DNA from: Sulfurovum sp.
Lineage (GTDB): Bacteria > Campylobacterota > Campylobacteria > Campylobacterales > Sulfurovaceae
Assembly: GCA_030622375.1 (NCBI GenBank)
Contig: JAUXGC010000042.1
Span: 1-8,987 of the forward strand
Direction: 5' to 3'
DNA: 8,987 nt
The notes beneath the pieces are model-generated. The model worked only from the letters and a program-made list of their open reading frames with translations, did not search any database and had not been told where the DNA came from. Position numbers and translations under genes: made by a program. Below are positions 5,676 to 8,987 of this stretch, piece by piece. Position 1 is the first letter of the stretch. Each line of letters starts with the position of its first letter.

Positions 5676-6879
5676 TAGCCACCTTAGTATAAAGACCTAT
5701 AAGCTCTATCTGTTTATCTATTTTATAAATCTTTTGATCCAATTTTCTCACTTGAAGAGAGTTGTACATCATTGCTGTATCAAAAGAGGTTTTTTCCCCT
5801 GCTTTAGCAAGATTTTTTGTTGTTTTATAGAGTCTGCTGTAGAGTTTTTCATCTTTGTTTGCAAGAGTAATTTTCTTCTCTATGATACGTAATTTATTTC
5901 TAATCAACCCATACTCTTTATCTATCTCTTCTCTTTTATCTATCACTTCTATTTGTGCCTTAAGTCGTGCTACTTTACTTGCCTCTAAGTCTGAAAACAT
6001 ATTGATATTCAGTGGCATTGAAATATTAAATCCGTACGCATAATATCTCTCTTCAAGTCCAGGTCTTGCAAAAAGAGGATTGAGGTCTGCATCCGTATAT
6101 CTTCCCTGAAGTGATACGCTAGGCATATATTTTGTCCAAGTCATTTTTGCATTATAACTCTTCTCTTTAACTCTAAGTTTATCTCGAACAAGTTCAAGAT
6201 TTCTACCCTTATATTGTTCTGCAGAGATGAGTGTCAGATTTGGAAGTTTCAATGTATTTGGGTTTTTATCACTTAAAAGTGAAAAACTTTGCTCTAATTT
6301 CATTAGCGTAATTTCCATTTCTAAATTCTGTGTTTCGTCTTGATTCTTCTTGAGTATAGCTTGGTCTAAAAAACTACTATCAATCAATCCAGCCTCATAA
6401 CTTTCTCGTTTTTGTCGTATATCTATAGCATCATTTTTTACAAGAAGTATCATCTTTTTTTGCTCAAGTTTTAGTTTATTCATCTCAAAAAGCAGTTTAA
6501 CAGCAGAGCCTATCAATTCACGCTTTTTTAATTCTATCTCAGCGTTATTTGCCCCCCTTAAAGCTTGAGCATATTTAATACCAAAGTAAATGCCGCCAAA
6601 ACGGAAAATAGGCTGGTCTATGCCTACACTAAAACTACCAGTCTGTACTGTTCTATCTGTAAATTGTTTTGAATAATTTTTGTTATATTGCAACACAATA
6701 GGGTTTATCCAACTATTTTCAAGCATATCGCTCTGTGCTTTATTTTGGCGGAACTCATAATCAAATAATATATTTTTATTGTCTGATAGTATATTGCTAA
6801 GCTCATCTGCAAACACAGAAGAGGTAAACAGCAAACTATAAACTACTAATAGCTTTTTCAAAACGTTTAAATCCTTCAT
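5665..6879 (-). CDS. TolC-like outer membrane efflux protein
   Basis: The predicted protein is an outer membrane channel of the TolC/OEP family, the exit duct of tripartite efflux or type I secretion pumps. A Sec signal peptide covers 1-24 (hydrophobic core VVYSLLFTSS, cleavage after SVFA). The rest is mostly long charged helices with the internal duplication typical of OEP: regions 80-190 and 280-390 are helical, separated by beta-rich stretches such as YMPSVSLQGRYTD and GFNISMPLNI. At 404 residues it is a little shorter than E. coli TolC. The ATG at 6879 lies 44 bases inside argD and has AAGGA eight bases upstream. A TTG at codon 7 (6861) also has an AAGGA upstream and would give a more standard signal peptide, MKKLLVVYSLLF. 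No membrane-fusion or pump gene accompanies it in the window, so its partner is elsewhere or off the edge. Confidence 0.85.
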   Translation of the reverse strand: MKDLNVLKKLLVVYSLLFTSSVFADELSNILSDNKNILFDYEFRQNKAQSDMLENSWINPIVLQYNKNYSKQFTDRTVQTGSFSVGIDQPIFRFGGIYFGIKYAQALRGANNAEIELKKRELIGSAVKLLFEMNKLKLEQKKMILLVKNDAIDIRQKRESYEAGLIDSSFLDQAILKKNQDETQNLEMEITLMKLEQSFSLLSDKNPNTLKLPNLTLISAEQYKGRNLELVRDKLRVKEKSYNAKMTWTKYMPSVSLQGRYTDADLNPLFARPGLEERYYAYGFNISMPLNINMFSDLEASKVARLKAQIEVIDKREEIDKEYGLIRNKLRIIEKKITLANKDEKLYSRLYKTTKNLAKAGEKTSFDTAMMYNSLQVRKLDQKIYKIDKQIELIGLYTKVANAL

Positions 6880-8020
6880 CTATTTCATCCTTTGTAATAG
6901 TAATACTTGGCAAGAACCTTACTGTATTGCGACCTGCTTTCAACACAATAAGCCCTTCTTCTAAGCTTCTGCTCTGCACTGATGATTGTATAGATACATT
7001 TTTAGCTCTAAGTCCTCTCATAAGCCCCAATCCAACCTCTTTTTCAAAAAGATTCCCATATTGTTTAACAATACTCTCTAATTTTTTCTCTAAGTAAAGA
7101 TGAGTGCTGGCAATAGCTCCACTCTCATACAACTCCTCAAGTATTTCCAATACAGCCAAGCCTGCACATGTACTCAAATAATTGCCTCCAAATGTACTCC
7201 CATGATCCCCGATACTTAGCACTTCTTTATGCTTAGTCATCACTGCACCTATAGGGACACCTCCTCCTAAACCTTTAGCAAGAGTAATAATATCTGGCTC
7301 TATCTCATACAAATTTGAAGCTAAGAATTCACCTGTACGATAGACTCCAGTTTGCACTTCATCCACTATAAGCAGTATCCCATCTTTTTTAAGATAAGCC
7401 GCAAGTTCTTGTATCTCTTTTTTCTCAAAAGGTTGCACGCCACCCTCACCCTGCACAAGCTCTATAAGTACAGCAACTGTTTCATTATCTATAGCTTTAT
7501 ATACATCTATGATAGACTTTTCATAAGAGAACCCATCTGGATAAGGAGAAAAGTGTGGAGTGTGAAAGCTCTCTTGTCCTGTGGCTTTGACCGTAGTAAT
7601 CGTGCGACCATGAAAAGAGTGCTCCAAGGTTATAATCTTATAGCGTTTTTCATCAAAATTAATCTCACCATATTTACGCGCAATCTTTATGGCTCCCTCG
7701 TTTGCCTCTGCTCCTGAATTGGCAAAAAACAGACCCATATCGTATCCACTTAAATCTACAATTTTTTGTGCTAGTTTTGCTTGAGGTTCTATAACTTGTA
7801 AATTTGAAATATGTATAATATTTTTAGCCTGTTCACATATCGCGGAAACAAGCTTTTTATTGCCGTGACCCACAGAGCTTACCCCTATTCCACTTGCAAA
7901 ATCTATATAATCCCTACCATTCTCATCATAGAGCGCGGAACCTACACCTTTTACAAAGTTCGTGTAATTGCGTGCATAGGTTTGAAGTACATACTTTTTA
8001 TCTTGTTGTTCTAAATTCAT
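6836..8020 (-). CDS. argD: Acetylornithine aminotransferase (class III, PLP-dependent)
   Basis: ArgD interconverts N-acetylglutamate semialdehyde and N2-acetylornithine with glutamate/2-oxoglutarate in arginine synthesis; many bacterial versions also serve as succinyldiaminopimelate aminotransferase for lysine. The 394-residue length is standard. Motifs are FFANSGAEANEGA (98-110) binding the PLP phosphate, SFHGRT (135-140), IVDEVQTG (218-225) with Asp220 contacting the pyridine nitrogen, and TLAKGLGGG (246-254) with Schiff-base Lys249, followed by GSTFGGN (274-280). Related ornithine or GABA aminotransferases share these motifs; length and overall pattern favour ArgD. The ribosome binding site is a modest GGAAA six bases before the ATG. 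It is the first gene of a leftward overlapping cluster with the tolC-like and midA-like genes. No other arginine gene is nearby. Confidence 0.94.
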   Translation of the reverse strand: MNLEQQDKKYVLQTYARNYTNFVKGVGSALYDENGRDYIDFASGIGVSSVGHGNKKLVSAICEQAKNIIHISNLQVIEPQAKLAQKIVDLSGYDMGLFFANSGAEANEGAIKIARKYGEINFDEKRYKIITLEHSFHGRTITTVKATGQESFHTPHFSPYPDGFSYEKSIIDVYKAIDNETVAVLIELVQGEGGVQPFEKKEIQELAAYLKKDGILLIVDEVQTGVYRTGEFLASNLYEIEPDIITLAKGLGGGVPIGAVMTKHKEVLSIGDHGSTFGGNYLSTCAGLAVLEILEELYESGAIASTHLYLEKKLESIVKQYGNLFEKEVGLGLMRGLRAKNVSIQSSVQSRSLEEGLIVLKAGRNTVRFLPSITITKDEIDEGFKRFEKAISSL

Positions 8021-8051
8021 TTTTTATTTCCATATTTTAATTATTGTTATT

Positions 8052-8073
8052 ATTATAGCGAAGAGTTATTATA
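8052..8073 (-). promoter_or_regulatory. Two candidate -10 boxes for the argD cluster
   Basis: Leftward TATAAT occurs twice, at plus 8052-8057 and 8068-8073, sixteen bases apart. The predicted starts near 8045 and 8061 give leaders of about 25 and 41 bases. Neither has a clear -35. Either or both may drive argD and the overlapping genes after it. Confidence 0.5.
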
Positions 8074-8096
8074 GAAAGAACTATCTCCAATTAAGA

Positions 8097-8102
8097 TATA
8101 AT
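8097..8102 (+). promoter_or_regulatory. -10 box placing transcription start on the glycosylase ATG
   Basis: A perfect TATAAT ends six bases before the ATG at 8109, so the normal start distance puts +1 at the A of the start codon. The intervening bases (AGCTCT) and the -10 itself contain no ribosome binding site. This is the strongest plus-strand -10 found ahead of the gene. Confidence 0.55.
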
Positions 8103-8108
8103 AGCTCT

Positions 8109-8777
8109 ATGAAAAACCTACGTAATGCACTATTGCTAAAACAACTTTACCAACTCAAGCAGTTAGGTTATAGATATACAAATATAACACCATATAAAGA
8201 AGATGAGCCTAATCTCATACTTCCAAACCAACTTGATACCTTAAAGAAGCAAGCTGATAATTGTCATCTTTGCCAACTAAGTAAAAGTCGTCAAAAAGTT
8301 GTATTTGGAGAGGGTAACCCTAACGCCGATTTACTTTTTATAGGCGAAGGACCTGGAGCTAGTGAAGATAGTATGGGCAAACCTTTTGTGGGTCGCTCAG
8401 GAGAACTTCTTACAAAGATGATAGAAAATGTACTTCATATTAAAAGAGAAGATGTATATATCGCCAATATAGTTAAATGTCGTCCACCAAACAACCGTGC
8501 TCCTACCCCAACAGAGGCACACACTTGTCAGCCTTATCTTCTTAAACAGATAGAAATTATTAAGCCGAAACTGATTATAGCACTAGGTGCTACGGCTTAT
8601 CACTATCTTACTGGTGATGAAACAAACATTACGAAAATACGAGGAACACTTCATGAGCAAAATGGATATACACTAATTCCTACTTATCATCCAAGTTATC
8701 TACTTAGAAACCCAAGTGCTAAAAAAGAGGTATTTGAAGATTTGAAAAAAGTTAAAGAGTTAATGGGAAAGGAGTAA
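8109..8777 (+). CDS. Family 4 (iron-sulfur) uracil-DNA glycosylase
   Basis: This enzyme removes uracil from DNA, starting base-excision repair of deaminated cytosine. Four cysteines fit the [4Fe-4S] ligands of the family: C52 and C55 (NCHLC), C124 (VKCRPP) and C140. Motif 1 is GEGPGASED at 79-87, where most family 4 enzymes have GEAPG; PFVGRSGELL (92-101) follows, and HPSYLLR at 194-200 is the late catalytic motif. The length of 222 residues fits the family plus an N-terminal extension of about 40 residues (RNALLLKQLYQLKQLGY) with a basic amphipathic helix that I recall from Campylobacterota homologues, which supports the chosen ATG. No ribosome binding site precedes it; the promoter suggests a leaderless message. 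A phage-SPO1-polymerase-related annotation is common for this family in databases. Confidence 0.9.
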   Translation: MKNLRNALLLKQLYQLKQLGYRYTNITPYKEDEPNLILPNQLDTLKKQADNCHLCQLSKSRQKVVFGEGNPNADLLFIGEGPGASEDSMGKPFVGRSGELLTKMIENVLHIKREDVYIANIVKCRPPNNRAPTPTEAHTCQPYLLKQIEIIKPKLIIALGATAYHYLTGDETNITKIRGTLHEQNGYTLIPTYHPSYLLRNPSAKKEVFEDLKKVKELMGKE

Positions 8778-8796
8778 AAAGCATACCTCCCCATGC
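8776..8796 (-). terminator. Weak candidate terminator downstream of acs
   Basis: Read leftward, GCATG and TATGC can pair (one G-U) around a six-base G-rich loop, followed by TTTTT (plus 8776-8780). It lies 26 bases past the acs stop. The tail overlaps the stop codon of the convergent glycosylase gene. The stem is only five pairs, so this is tentative. Confidence 0.35.
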
Positions 8797-8821
8797 ATAC
8801 ACAGGGAAAGTAATGTGTGGT

Positions 8822-8987
8822 CTAATGCTCTGCATCCGAACAACAGTTTTGGATTGTCGCAACGATAGACGGATCTTCAAGTGTTGAAATGTCTTGTGTG
8901 ATCTTTTCACCTTTGGCTATGGCTCTGAGGATTCTTCTCATCACCTTACCTGATCTTGTTTTTGGGAGGTCAGGAACAAAGACCATA
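8822..8987 (-). CDS. acs: Acetyl-CoA synthetase, C-terminal 54 residues
   Basis: A leftward frame enters from the window edge and stops with TAG at 8824-8822. The visible end begins [18 protein letters not shown] and finishes [15 protein letters not shown] is the C-terminal-domain motif of AMP-forming acetyl-CoA synthetase; its final Lys (residue 14 of the fragment) is needed for adenylate formation and is the lysine that protein acetylases modify to switch the enzyme off. The following [11 protein letters not shown] and the TLEDPS segment also match Acs tails. The enzyme makes acetyl-CoA from acetate, ATP and CoA in the cytoplasm. Codons use more G and C than neighbouring genes (for example CCG, GCG, CTC), which may reflect high expression. 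The promoter and about nine tenths of the gene lie outside the window. Confidence 0.93.
   Translation of the reverse strand, partial: MVFVPDLPKTRSGKVMRRILRAIAKGEKITQDISTLEDPSIVATIQNCCSDAEH

Noticed and set aside
7352..7717. 121-codon plus-strand open frame opposite argD
   Set aside because: It lies wholly antisense to a clear argD with intact PLP motifs, has no ribosome binding site or recognisable domain, and its Phe/Ile/Tyr-rich content is what the complement of argD codons gives.
8781..8801. GCATAC repeated twice as a possible attachment site or mobile-element scar
   Set aside because: A six-base direct repeat separated by eight bases in a short intergenic gap is unremarkable, and no transposase, integrase or flanking duplication is present.
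1..8987. Defence island, prophage, CRISPR array, tRNA or insertion sequence
   Set aside because: No repeat-spacer pattern, clover-leaf, transposase or phage-like gene is seen; every gene but the small lipoprotein has a clear housekeeping-type family.

Overview
The window looks like ordinary core chromosome of a Campylobacterota (epsilonproteobacterial) species, most like a Sulfurimonas/Sulfurovum-type free-living sulfur oxidiser. The basis is low G+C, densely packed genes, TATAAT promoters mostly without a -35 box, a short FtsY lacking the acidic A domain, and the neighbourhood 5-FCL / TlpA-like lipoprotein / ftsY / radA, which I recall from Campylobacter jejuni but could not check. The genus is an inference from protein style, not a database match.

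Layout. 1-61: the first 20 codons of a leftward gene, probably 5-formyltetrahydrofolate cyclo-ligase. A short divergent promoter region follows. Rightward come a TlpA-like thioredoxin lipoprotein (125-751) and ftsY (766-1632), closely spaced. ftsY converges on a leftward plsC-type acyltransferase (1642-2337) across a perfect 15-bp inverted repeat. From a second divergent promoter region, radA (2468-3820) and acpS (3839-4186) run right, followed by a small coiled-coil lipoprotein with its own promoter (4243-4686). This converges on a leftward overlapping cluster read argD (8020-6836), tolC-like (6879-5665), midA-like (5675-4689). A third divergent region separates argD from a rightward family 4 uracil-DNA glycosylase (8109-8777). 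That gene converges on the 3' end of acetyl-CoA synthetase (8987-8822, partial). No stretch over 300 bases lacks a gene.

How the genes relate. Envelope and export functions recur: FtsY for membrane targeting, PlsC for phospholipid synthesis, two lipoproteins and a TolC-type outer membrane channel. Two genes serve genome maintenance (RadA, uracil-DNA glycosylase). AcpS, PlsC and Acs all touch acyl or acetyl metabolism. ArgD makes arginine precursors. The shared location reflects compact housekeeping organisation rather than one pathway.

I found no tRNA, rRNA, CRISPR, insertion sequence, phage or defence gene, and no evidence of an undescribed multi-gene system. The points most worth a second look are two genes that may be transcribed without a leader (uracil-DNA glycosylase and acpS), an unusual SAM-binding loop in the midA homologue and its overlap with tolC, the inverted repeat inside the end of ftsY, and the uncharacterised small lipoprotein with a conserved-looking cysteine pair.
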